64,000 nt of DNA from Marinomonas algarum (GTDB lineage: Bacteria > Pseudomonadota > Gammaproteobacteria > Pseudomonadales > Marinomonadaceae): positions 1-64,000 of the forward strand of contig NZ_JAJATW010000006.1 in NCBI RefSeq assembly GCF_020532605.1. The letters run 5' to 3'. Under the pieces are notes generated by a model. It made no database searches, was not told the origin of the DNA, and saw only the letters and a program-made list of their open reading frames with translations. Both the position numbers and the translations under genes were made by a program. Below are positions 37,101 through 45,129 of the stretch, in pieces (position 1 is the stretch's first letter; each line of letters begins with the position of its first letter).

Positions 37101-37751
37101 GTGATTTCACTTGTTATCGCGGATGATCATCCCTTGTTTCGTAGCGCACTCAGTAGTGCGTTACGATCAGAAATTGAAGGGATTAACATAGTTGAGTCCC
37201 ATGATTTGGACTCGACTCTCCAATGTCTTAAACAACAAATAGACCTTGACCTATTGCTTTTGGATCTCAATATGCCGGGCAGTGGCGACTTGTTTGGCTT
37301 GATTCAAATTCGAAAAAACTTTCCTGATGTCCCTGTGGCAGTGATTTCCGGCAGTGAAGACAGTGCCATGGTCGCCATGGTAATTGATGCTGGTGCGTTG
37401 GGTTTTATCCCTAAAACCAGTGAGCCAGCCACTTATGTAAAAGCAATTCATGCTATTTTGGCCGGTGATATTTGGTTGCCAGATGGGCTGCGTGTGGAAG
37501 TGGCAAATCAACCAAAACCAGACTTATCGATGCAAAATAAGGTTGCAGAACTGACACCACAGCAATACAAGGTGTTGTGCTACCTTCATGAAGGACTGCT
37601 CAATAAGCAAATTGCTTATGAGTTGTCTATTTCAGAAGCCACGGTGAAGGCGCATATTACTGCGATTTTCCGTAAGCTCGAAATTAACAACCGTACCCAG
37701 GCGGTCTTAGTGGCCAGTAATTTGAAGCTGCAAATGGTGAGTACCGGTTAA
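37101..37751 (+). CDS. LuxR-type response regulator, CrbR/ErdR-like
   Basis: A 216-residue NarL/FixJ-family regulator with a GTG start after AAAAGGA. The receiver domain (residues 1-120) has the acidic pair DD at 8-9, phospho-acceptor D55 in [10 protein letters not shown] and a K in FIPKTS. The LuxR helix-turn-helix is [43 protein letters not shown]. In Pseudomonas and Vibrio the CrbS/CrbR (MxtR/ErdR) system switches on acs. The position directly after acs makes this the likely CrbR counterpart, an inference from context. No sensor kinase is encoded nearby. Confidence 0.88.
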   Translation: MISLVIADDHPLFRSALSSALRSEIEGINIVESHDLDSTLQCLKQQIDLDLLLLDLNMPGSGDLFGLIQIRKNFPDVPVAVISGSEDSAMVAMVIDAGALGFIPKTSEPATYVKAIHAILAGDIWLPDGLRVEVANQPKPDLSMQNKVAELTPQQYKVLCYLHEGLLNKQIAYELSISEATVKAHITAIFRKLEINNRTQAVLVASNLKLQMVSTG

Positions 37752-38080
37752 GAGGGTGTTTTCTTAGTGTCATCTTTAGCTAAGGTGCGATTGTCTTTGG
37801 CTTGTGGTTCTTTGGCTTGTACGTGTTTGCTCTGAGAGTCTTGGTTTTCTTTATCGGAGTGACAGCCACAAGGGGGAACAGGGTCCATTCCTCCTTCATG
37901 CCAAGGGTGACATTTTGATAAGCGTCGCAATCCAAGGTACACACCTTTAAACACACCGAAACGTTCTATTGACTCGATCATGTAGCGTGAGCAGCTTGGG
38001 TAAAAGCGGCAGTTGTTTCCAAGAAAAGGGCTAATAAAAAGTTGGTAGCCCTTCACTAATAAAATAATAAATTTCTTCAC
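37748..38080 (-). CDS. yidD: Membrane protein insertion efficiency factor YidD
   Basis: A 110-residue protein. The YidD core (residues 1-75) is complete, with [50 protein letters not shown] and conserved cysteines. A hydrophilic lysine-rich tail of about 35 residues follows. YidD assists YidC-dependent membrane insertion and is usually encoded in the rpmH-rnpA-yidD-yidC cluster; here it stands apart, overlapping the response regulator stop tail-to-tail by 4 bases. Confidence 0.93.
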   Translation of the reverse strand: MKKFIILLVKGYQLFISPFLGNNCRFYPSCSRYMIESIERFGVFKGVYLGLRRLSKCHPWHEGGMDPVPPCGCHSDKENQDSQSKHVQAKEPQAKDNRTLAKDDTKKTPS

Positions 38081-38193
38081 AATGCATCTCAGGGTTTAAG
38101 CGGCTAATAAAGTAAAAACCATGTCATTTATGTGTAATTGCTCTACACAATTTGATAATGTAAACAAAATATACCATAGATTAGATACAACTT

Positions 38194-39060
38194 ATGCCAG
38201 ACCAACCTATTACTTTAGACGCCATGCAGGTTGTGGCTTATCAGGGTGAGCCTGGCGCTTACTCCCATCTTGCCTGTAATCATACTTTCCCCGATTTTAA
38301 CAGTGTCCACTGCGCTACCTTTCTTGATGCGCTCAATATGGTCGAGCGAGGGGAGGCTTTGTACGCGATGATTCCTGTCGAGAACTCAACGGCAGGACGA
38401 GTGGAAGAAATTTATCGTGAGTTAAAACATACGCAGCTTTTTGTGGTTAAAGAGCATTTTGAACCCGTTAATCATTGCTTGATTGCGCCTCATTCTATGG
38501 CCTTAGACGATATCTCTCGTATTGGCAGCCACCCTCAAGCCCTTGCACAGTGCGATGCCAACATAAAAGCACTGGGAGCAAAGCCGCAAGCCATGTATGA
38601 CACGGCAGGCGCCGCTAAGCATATTGCTGAAGTGAATGACCCTGGACTGGCGGTGATTTCTTCATCCTTAGCGGCAGACTTGTATGGTCTTAATATATTA
38701 AAAACGTTTTTCAACGATGCCGAAGGCAATACAACACGCTTCTTAGTGTTTTCCCGTCAACAAAAGATGCCTGTTTATGAAAAAGATCGCATGTACATCA
38801 CTTCGTTTATGTTTCGTGTCAGAAATATCCCCGCCGCTTTGTACAAAGGGATGGGGGGCTTTGCGACACAGGGTATTAATATGCTCAAGTTAGAAAGTTA
38901 CATGGTGAATGGGCATTTTACTGCAACACAGTTTTATGTAGATGTTGAGGCGCATTTTCAATCGTCGGCCATGCAAGCGGCATTAGAAGAGTTACGCTTT
39001 TTTTCAGAAGAGGTTCGCATATTAGGTACGTATTTAGCTGACAATTATAGGTTGAAATGA
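38194..39060 (+). CDS. pheA: Prephenate dehydratase (monofunctional)
   Basis: A 288-residue enzyme that turns prephenate into phenylpyruvate for phenylalanine synthesis. The catalytic domain shows YQGEPGAYSHLA, PVENSTAGRVEE, SHPQALAQC, TAGAAKHIAE and the essential TRF in GNTTRFLVF. The ACT regulatory domain (about residues 195-285) contains GMGGFATQGINMLKLESY. There is no chorismate mutase part. The stop overlaps the start of a TonB receptor gene by 4 bases (ATGA). Confidence 0.93.
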   Translation: MPDQPITLDAMQVVAYQGEPGAYSHLACNHTFPDFNSVHCATFLDALNMVERGEALYAMIPVENSTAGRVEEIYRELKHTQLFVVKEHFEPVNHCLIAPHSMALDDISRIGSHPQALAQCDANIKALGAKPQAMYDTAGAAKHIAEVNDPGLAVISSSLAADLYGLNILKTFFNDAEGNTTRFLVFSRQQKMPVYEKDRMYITSFMFRVRNIPAALYKGMGGFATQGINMLKLESYMVNGHFTATQFYVDVEAHFQSSAMQAALEELRFFSEEVRILGTYLADNYRLK

Positions 39061-41084
39061 GCATGATCTATCGCCCATTTATTTTACTCACGTGTTGTTT
39101 TGTGATGTCCCAAGGTTGGTCAAAATCGAGTGAGTCTCTTGAGCTTGGTTTCTCAATGGGGGAAGCGTCTGAAGGCTTGTGCGCTTTTCAGAGCATTGCT
39201 AATGATATTCCCACGGTCGTCACGCCCTCAAAAATGCCTCAGCCAAGAGTGGACGTTTCTTCCACCTTATCGGTCTTAGATGGCGATTTCATTCGTCGTG
39301 TTAACATGCAATATGTTGAAGATTTGCTGCGTTTTGTGCCAGGGTTTGCTGTAGCGCCTTATTACAGTTCCAGCCAAAAAGTGGCTTCTTATCACGGTAC
39401 GCAATTGGACCAGTATCGTCGTATTCAAGTGTTGGTCAATGGCCGCTCGGTGTACAGCGCCGGCTTGGCTCGTGTGGAGTGGGCAACGTTGCCGCTTAGT
39501 ATCGAAGACGTTGCACGAGTCGAAGTGAATCGTGGCCCGAATGCTGCCAGCTACGGTATTAATTCCTTTTTTGCCGTGGTGAATATCATCACTCAATCGC
39601 CACTAGAGACGCTAGGTGAAAGTGTAACGGCTTATTCAGGAACACGTGGCGATTACCGTTTGTATGGACAGCACAGCGGATTACAAGGTGAGTGGAGCTA
39701 TCGTGCATCAGCGTCCACGACAAACGTGAGCGGTTTCGACATAGATGCAGATGGTGACAAACGCCACGATGGTCATGGCGCGGTGATGGGGAACGTGTTG
39801 ATTCAAAAAGAAACGCCGACCAGTTCTTTTGATATAGACATTGGCGCCAGTTCGTTGCGTGACAATATACAACCTTCTTCCTATGGTGGTCAGGCCGCAG
39901 ACGTCAATGAACCGGAGCGACTTGTTGACCGAGAGCACATTAAGTTAGGCTATGGTACGCAAGTTTCTTCTGCGCATCACTTGAAAGTACAATACTATTA
40001 CGATGAATCGGATTTAAATGAATACCACGATGTTGAATTAACACCGCTTTTTTACGCCCAAGTGTTTAATGGCGTAAGCAGTGGGTCTGTTAGATCGACT
40101 TACGATGTGGATCTTGTTGAAACACGGCAAGATATTGAATTACAAGATACATGGGAAGTGTCCGAGTCTGTGCGTTTGATTTCTGCCATTGGTTATCGCC
40201 TTGATGAAGCTGAGTCAGAGCATTACTTTTCCGGTCGTGTGAGTGATGAGGTATTCCGCCTTTCTTCTAATATGGAATATCGTGTGAACCCAGATTGGGT
40301 ATTAAACACAGGGGCGATGTTTGAACACAGTGATATGGGAGGGTCGTTTTTATCGCCTAAGTTTGGTGTGACCTATAAACTCTCCGAACAAGAATCGTTG
40401 CGCTTTAATGTGTCAAAAGCAGTTCGAACCCCCGATTTATCAGATCAATATTTCCAATGGCAATATGCTTTATCGAACGGAGACGTTTCGACCGTCACCT
40501 ATGCAGACAAGGGAGAGGCCGAAGAAAAAATTACCTCTTATGAAGTGGGTTATTACCGCTACTGGCCTAAAAAAGCAGTGTCTGTTGATCTGAAGCTTTA
40601 TCATGACCAAGTGCAAGACATGGTGTTGAGTAAAAAATATTTCTCCTCTTTTGATAAAGTTGACGCACCGATAGAAGAGGGTGTGACAGAAGATGTGACA
40701 ATTAATGGCGTTGAGTTAGAACTGGATTGGCGCTTTCAATCAGGTGCTATGGCACGTTTTACCTATGCGTACCAAGACACGGATACTGAAAATCAGACAC
40801 TGATAGAAGCCACCACACCGGTTGTGATGTCTCTTTTCGGTAGTGTCCCATTATCAGATAAGTGGTCTGCTCAAGGCTATTACTGGTATGGAAAAGCGTT
40901 TGGTGAAGGGGATTATGCGTTACTGAACACTTGGTTATCGTATCAATTTTCTTTAGGAGGTTATTCAAAAGCAAGGATGGGAGTCGGTATGGAAACAACG
41001 TTAAATAGTGGAGCATTGGTTTCAAAACACAATAATTATGAAGACGATGCATTCGCTTATATCTTTACTCGTTTTACTTTCTAG
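39057..41084 (+). CDS. TonB-dependent outer-membrane receptor
   Basis: A 675-residue receptor. A signal peptide (about residues 1-22) and a TonB-box-like PTVVTPSK segment precede the plug domain (about residues 60-180: VEDLLRFVPGFAV, VLVNGRSVYS, IEDVARVEVNRGPNAASYGINSFFAVVNII). A 22-strand barrel follows and ends in FTRFTF, the expected C-terminal aromatic. The ligand is not identifiable. It starts within the pheA stop and is followed 22 bases later by a periplasmic binding-like gene, so the three form a likely operon. ATG 39063 is an alternative start. Confidence 0.92.
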   Translation: MSMIYRPFILLTCCFVMSQGWSKSSESLELGFSMGEASEGLCAFQSIANDIPTVVTPSKMPQPRVDVSSTLSVLDGDFIRRVNMQYVEDLLRFVPGFAVAPYYSSSQKVASYHGTQLDQYRRIQVLVNGRSVYSAGLARVEWATLPLSIEDVARVEVNRGPNAASYGINSFFAVVNIITQSPLETLGESVTAYSGTRGDYRLYGQHSGLQGEWSYRASASTTNVSGFDIDADGDKRHDGHGAVMGNVLIQKETPTSSFDIDIGASSLRDNIQPSSYGGQAADVNEPERLVDREHIKLGYGTQVSSAHHLKVQYYYDESDLNEYHDVELTPLFYAQVFNGVSSGSVRSTYDVDLVETRQDIELQDTWEVSESVRLISAIGYRLDEAESEHYFSGRVSDEVFRLSSNMEYRVNPDWVLNTGAMFEHSDMGGSFLSPKFGVTYKLSEQESLRFNVSKAVRTPDLSDQYFQWQYALSNGDVSTVTYADKGEAEEKITSYEVGYYRYWPKKAVSVDLKLYHDQVQDMVLSKKYFSSFDKVDAPIEEGVTEDVTINGVELELDWRFQSGAMARFTYAYQDTDTENQTLIEATTPVVMSLFGSVPLSDKWSAQGYYWYGKAFGEGDYALLNTWLSYQFSLGGYSKARMGVGMETTLNSGALVSKHNNYEDDAFAYIFTRFTF

Positions 41085-41106
41085 CTTAATAAATGGAATT
41101 TAGTAA

Positions 41107-42018
41107 GTGAGCATCATACTTAGGGTTTTTGCGCTATTGCTTTTGTTGTTTTCAACAAAAGGATGGGCGGTGATCTATTTGGTACACGATACCGAAGAGA
41201 GTGCTGCGCGTGCGCTATCATTTCAACTTTCTCGGCAATTGCCTGTTGATACAAAGGTGACGCCGGTCCGTCGAACGGCTTATATTCAAAATATTGCTCA
41301 AATAGAAAAGGACGACATTATTGTCCCCATCGGTGTGGACAGTTTTCGTGATGTTTGCATGGTTACATCGCAAGGTGTTGTCATGGCCCTGTTTGTAGGG
41401 AAGGAAGAGTATGAAAATATTCAGGCTCGATGTTCTGTATCAACCAGCGCTGTGTTTTCAGGTGCTCCCTTAGAGAAGCGTTTGGTTTTATTGCAAGCGG
41501 TTTGGCTCGATAGAAAGCCGTTGGCGGTGCTTCACAGTGATACCTTGTTGTTGGATGAGCAAGGTATGACAAGCAAGGCCGCAGAATACGGTTTCAAGCT
41601 TTTGTTTTTTCCCACGCCGGTAGACCGTTTGTCTGTCTTAAAATCGGTCAACTTTGTGTTAGAAGATGCCAGTATGATCATGGCACTGGTGGACACTCAG
41701 CTTTATCAACAGGGCATAGCCCAAGATATACTAAGGCTGTTGTTCCATAAGCGCCAAGTCATCATCGGCCCTTCTTTGCCGTTCGTTCGAGCAGGTTCTT
41801 TGTTTGCTATATATTCAGATACTGAGGCGAAATTGGCTACTTTGGTTAATCACCTGACGCTATGGCAGAAGCAAGGTGTTTTTCATGAAGCAAGATACCC
41901 CGACAAACTGAGAGTCAGTTTTAACCCCTATTTAATTAAGTCTCACAGTGTCGTGTTGCCTTCTGCGTCTTACTTAAAAGAGCAGTACGGCCTGTGTTCT
42001 GACATAGACTGTCGGTAG
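41107..42018 (+). CDS. Periplasmic ABC-substrate-binding-like protein beside the TonB receptor
   Basis: A 303-residue exported protein starting with GTG; the signal peptide is at residues 1-21 (cleavage near GWA). The body resembles the TrpX/YtrE-like ABC substrate-binding fold of the periplasmic type 1 class: FSGAPLEKRLVLLQAVWLDRKPLAVLHSD, AAEYGFKLLFF, LEDASMIMALVDTQLYQQG. The C-terminus has two cysteines (LCSDIDC). No ABC permease or ATPase is encoded next to it, so it may pass a ligand from the receptor onward or act as a sensor. The family assignment is moderate. Confidence 0.65.
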   Translation: MSIILRVFALLLLLFSTKGWAVIYLVHDTEESAARALSFQLSRQLPVDTKVTPVRRTAYIQNIAQIEKDDIIVPIGVDSFRDVCMVTSQGVVMALFVGKEEYENIQARCSVSTSAVFSGAPLEKRLVLLQAVWLDRKPLAVLHSDTLLLDEQGMTSKAAEYGFKLLFFPTPVDRLSVLKSVNFVLEDASMIMALVDTQLYQQGIAQDILRLLFHKRQVIIGPSLPFVRAGSLFAIYSDTEAKLATLVNHLTLWQKQGVFHEARYPDKLRVSFNPYLIKSHSVVLPSASYLKEQYGLCSDIDCR

Positions 42019-42789
42019 TTACAGCAAAAATCGTTTAATAAGACTGGTAAAAGGCAGCGGTTTTTCCGCATGCAGCCAGTGTCCCGCCCCTGCAATCATC
42101 TTAAAGCTGCCTTGTGGAAAAAGTGCTGTGATGGCTTCTTGGTATTCTTGAATAATATAGTTTGATTTCTCTCCCTTGATAAACAAGGTGGGTATTGAGA
42201 TGGGCGTATCAATCATTGGCTTACGTAAAATCGTTGCATAGCTGGCAGCAATGTTATCGATGGCCAAGCTGAGTTTATAATGATCGCTGACTTTTACAAG
42301 GTTTTTGAGTAAAAATTGTCTAACTGCATGGTTTGTTTCGTAACGACTTAGGAGGACATCCGCTTCTTTGCGTGATGCGATCGTTTCATCATTTATAGCG
42401 CTTAACCCGGCTAATATTTTGGTGTGACTTGCTTGGTAGTCGACGGGGGCAATGTCTACTACGATGAGTTTGTCTATGGATATTTGATTGTCGGTATCGA
42501 CAAGAGCCGCCACCTGCATCGCGACTTTCCCTCCCATAGAGTGACCTAGTAGGTGAAAGTGCTGAATATCCTGCTCTTTAATCCAGTCTATTACCGCTGT
42601 TGCCATTTTTGGGTAGGTAGCGTCTGGCATACTGCTGGAGCGACCATGATTCGGTAAATCAATACAATGAACGATAAAGTGCTCGGCAAGCGTTTGGGCA
42701 ATGGAGTGCCAATTATCTGCATTACCAAACAAACCATGAATAACCACTAGGTGTGGGCCGGAAGAGCCATATTGTTTAGCGTGTATCAT
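42019..42789 (-). CDS. ybfF: Alpha/beta hydrolase, YbfF-like esterase
   Basis: A 256-residue hydrolase. The oxyanion segment is VIHGLFGNADNWHSIAQTLA, the nucleophile elbow is LLGHSMGGKVA with S84, and the histidine is in GAGHWLHAEKP. These, with DLPNHGRSS, match the YbfF esterase group, which acts on short acyl esters and acyl-CoA-like substrates in vitro. The stop directly abuts that of the preceding plus-strand gene. Confidence 0.85.
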   Translation of the reverse strand: MIHAKQYGSSGPHLVVIHGLFGNADNWHSIAQTLAEHFIVHCIDLPNHGRSSSMPDATYPKMATAVIDWIKEQDIQHFHLLGHSMGGKVAMQVAALVDTDNQISIDKLIVVDIAPVDYQASHTKILAGLSAINDETIASRKEADVLLSRYETNHAVRQFLLKNLVKVSDHYKLSLAIDNIAASYATILRKPMIDTPISIPTLFIKGEKSNYIIQEYQEAITALFPQGSFKMIAGAGHWLHAEKPLPFTSLIKRFLL

Positions 42790-42910
42790 AAGGTTTTACT
42801 CTGTGAACGGGTAAATTGAAATGGAAAACCATGTGTTCCATGGTAAATTAGTCGGCCTGTATTATACAAAACCTTTAAACAGTATGCTTTGCATCAAGGC
42901 CAGATAGACT

Positions 42911-43534
42911 ATGTTAGACACATTTTTTATAAAAAACCTTAAACATCCCTTGTCCCTTGTGGCTATTACGCTTGATAAGTATGGCATACAAGCAAACGGT
43001 ATTACTGTGCTTGGTTTCATCGTAGGTATGATGTCGGTGCCAGCTTTATATCTTGGGAATACCTCTTTAGCGTTAATGTGTATCGTGTTCAATCGCATAA
43101 TGGATGGTTTAGACGGGGCTGTTGCTCGTGTACAGGGACCGACTGATTTAGGTGGTTACCTTGATATCACATTAGATTTTATTTTTTACTCGGCGGTGAT
43201 TTTTGGTTTTGCTTTAATGAATCCAGCAGACAATGCGTTGGCAGCGAGTTTTCTAATATTTTCTTTTATGGGAACAGGGAGTAGTTTCTTAGCATTTGCA
43301 ATTATGGCGGAAAAACGCAATATCAAGCGTTTGGATTATGGTAGGAAATCGCTTTATTTTATTGGCGGGCTGGCAGAGGGCACTGAAACCATTCTCTTTT
43401 TGGTGTTGATTTGCTTAATACCAAGTTACTTTTCCCTGTTAGCCTTTGGTTTCGGCGCTCTCTGTTGGGTCACTACCATCATGAGATTGTATGCAGGGTA
43501 CCGAACCTTGTCTAAACACACTCACCAGCACTGA
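42911..43534 (+). CDS. CDP-alcohol phosphatidyltransferase
   Basis: A 207-residue integral membrane enzyme with about six helices. The full CDP-alcohol signature is present: D65-x2-D68-G69-x2-A72-R73-x8-G82-x3-D86-equivalent-x3-D89 (string MDGLDGAVARVQGPTDLGGYLDITLDF; read spacing as approximate). It transfers a phosphatidyl group from CDP-diacylglycerol to an alcohol, making a phospholipid. The alcohol is not clear; an N-terminal LDKYGIQANGIT fits small uncharacterised members rather than PgsA or PssA. It is monocistronic. Confidence 0.88.
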   Translation: MLDTFFIKNLKHPLSLVAITLDKYGIQANGITVLGFIVGMMSVPALYLGNTSLALMCIVFNRIMDGLDGAVARVQGPTDLGGYLDITLDFIFYSAVIFGFALMNPADNALAASFLIFSFMGTGSSFLAFAIMAEKRNIKRLDYGRKSLYFIGGLAEGTETILFLVLICLIPSYFSLLAFGFGALCWVTTIMRLYAGYRTLSKHTHQH

Positions 43535-43536
43535 AA

Positions 43537-43845
43537 CTAATAAAGAGCGATATCGATATCGCTTTTTACAATAGCACAACAGGCAAGCAGATGGCCGTCG
43601 TGAATCCAAGCCAGTGGCTCAGACAGATAAACCACGGTCCCTTTTAGTAATTTGATAGAGCAAGATGAGCAATAACCTTCACGGCACTGGTACTCTACTG
43701 TGATACCGGCTCTTTCAAGTTGCACGAGTAGAGGTTCATCTTCCGATACCATAAGAAACCGCTCACCCAAGGTTACCTTGTGTAACACTGGGTTAGTGTC
43801 TTTGTCTGCAGAGTTAGAGGTCGAAGTCATCGAAATCGGAATCAT
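43537..43845 (-). CDS. 2Fe-2S ferredoxin, YfaE-like (maintenance of NrdB)
   Basis: A 102-residue plant-type ferredoxin. The cluster ligands are in [14 protein letters not shown] (C-x4-C-x2-C) with a fourth cysteine in LLACCAIV. It closely resembles YfaE, which supplies electrons to rebuild the NrdB diferric-tyrosyl cofactor. It is the last gene of nrdA-nrdB-ferredoxin and overlaps the end of nrdB. The start is uncertain: M1 and M6 (43830) are both possible; neither has a clear ribosome-binding site, consistent with translational coupling. Confidence 0.9.
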   Translation of the reverse strand: MIPISMTSTSNSADKDTNPVLHKVTLGERFLMVSEDEPLLVQLERAGITVEYQCREGYCSSCSIKLLKGTVVYLSEPLAWIHDGHLLACCAIVKSDIDIALY

Positions 43846-44947
43846 CTAAACTGTTATCCGTTTGGCCAACCAGGTAAGAGCTAATTTCTGCCTCTTGTGG
43901 TGCAACCTGTACGTTATCACTGACAAGCCAAGCATTGATCCAAGGAATAGGGTTATTTTTAGTAGCAAAATGGGCCTCTAATCCCACTGCTTGCATTCGA
44001 ACATTTGTAATGTATTCGACGTATTGACCAAGTATCTGAGCATTTAGGCCGATCATCGAACCGTCTTTGAATAAATATGCTGCCCATTCTTTTTCTTGCT
44101 CAGCGGCTTCGATAAAGATGTTACGCACTTCGTCCTGACATTCTGCTGCGATCAATGCCATTTCAGGATCGTCTTTGCCAGATGCCATCAGGTTCAACAT
44201 GTGCTGTGTTCCGGTAAGGTGCAAGGCTTCATCCCGGGCGATTAATTTAATTATTTTTGCGTTACCTTCCATCAAGGTGCGTTCAGCAAATCCGAAACTG
44301 CACGCAAAACTCACATAAAAACGAATGGCTTCTAACACGTTAACCGAAGCAATAGTCAGATACAGCGCTTTTTTCAGAGCCGCCATAGAGACGGTTATTT
44401 CGCCTTTACCAGGGATGGTGAAGGTGCCTGTTCCCATGGTGTTATAAATATTTACCATTTCGATCAAGCGGTCATAATAAATAGACACGCTGTCAGCACG
44501 CTTAGTAATTTCTTCATTATTAACAATATCATCAAAAATCTTACTTGGGTCATTGACGATATTTCGAATAATGTGTGTATACGATCGGCTGTGGATGGTT
44601 TCACTGAAAGACCAAGTTTCAATCCAAGTCTCTAATTCAGGTAGGGAAACAATCGGTAAAAAAGCAACATTGGGAGAGCGTCCCTGCACACTATCAAGTA
44701 ACGTCTGATATTTTAAGTTACTAAGAAAAATGTGTTGTTCATGTGCTTCTAACCTTTGAAAGTCTTTGCGGTCCGTCGATAGATCCACCTCTTCAGGTCG
44801 CCAAAAGAAGGACAGCTGTTTCTCAATCAGTTTTTCAAAAATGGGGTGCTTCTGTTGGTCATAACGAGCAACGTTCACATTTTCACCAAAAAACATGGGT
44901 TCTTTGGTGCTATCGAAGTGTTTACGATTGAAAGTCGAGTAACTCAT
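43814..44947 (-). CDS. nrdB: Ribonucleoside-diphosphate reductase class Ia, beta subunit
   Basis: A 377-residue radical-carrying subunit. Iron ligands and the tyrosine region are in [48 protein letters not shown] and [22 protein letters not shown]. The C-terminus is acidic ([10 protein letters not shown]), as needed to bind the alpha subunit. It sits 182 bases downstream of nrdA in a region rich in inverted repeats, and overlaps the ferredoxin gene. Confidence 0.96.
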   Translation of the reverse strand: MSYSTFNRKHFDSTKEPMFFGENVNVARYDQQKHPIFEKLIEKQLSFFWRPEEVDLSTDRKDFQRLEAHEQHIFLSNLKYQTLLDSVQGRSPNVAFLPIVSLPELETWIETWSFSETIHSRSYTHIIRNIVNDPSKIFDDIVNNEEITKRADSVSIYYDRLIEMVNIYNTMGTGTFTIPGKGEITVSMAALKKALYLTIASVNVLEAIRFYVSFACSFGFAERTLMEGNAKIIKLIARDEALHLTGTQHMLNLMASGKDDPEMALIAAECQDEVRNIFIEAAEQEKEWAAYLFKDGSMIGLNAQILGQYVEYITNVRMQAVGLEAHFATKNNPIPWINAWLVSDNVQVAPQEAEISSYLVGQTDNSLDDSDFDDFDL

Positions 44948-45021
44948 GTTTTAAGGTGTTCCTCAAAAACGATGGGCATTGGTTAAATAATGCCCGGTTG
45001 TAAATAATATTGGAGACGCTA

Positions 45022-45122
45022 TTGCGTAAAATAGGGTCAATATGGAACTGACCCCAATGTGTGATCAGCGAGAACATAGAAAAGATCACAGTGCCACTCA
45101 ATGTTCTACGCAACAACGTTGT
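45022..45122 (-). other. Nested inverted repeats between nrdA and nrdB
   Basis: Within the 182-base gap, TTGCGTA (45022-45028) pairs with TACGCAA (45107-45113) and encloses GGGTCA/TGACCC (45034-45039 with 45049-45054) and TGTGATC/GATCACA (45060-45066 with 45084-45090). An alternative AGAACAT/ATGTTCT pairing (45071-45077 with 45101-45107) competes with the outer stem, and AACAACGTTGTT (45111-45122) is palindromic. It is likely a structured mRNA spacer that may tune the nrdA:nrdB ratio. A simple GGGCATT/AATGCCC hairpin lies at 44974-44995. Confidence 0.6.
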
Positions 45123-45129
45123 TTCTGGG

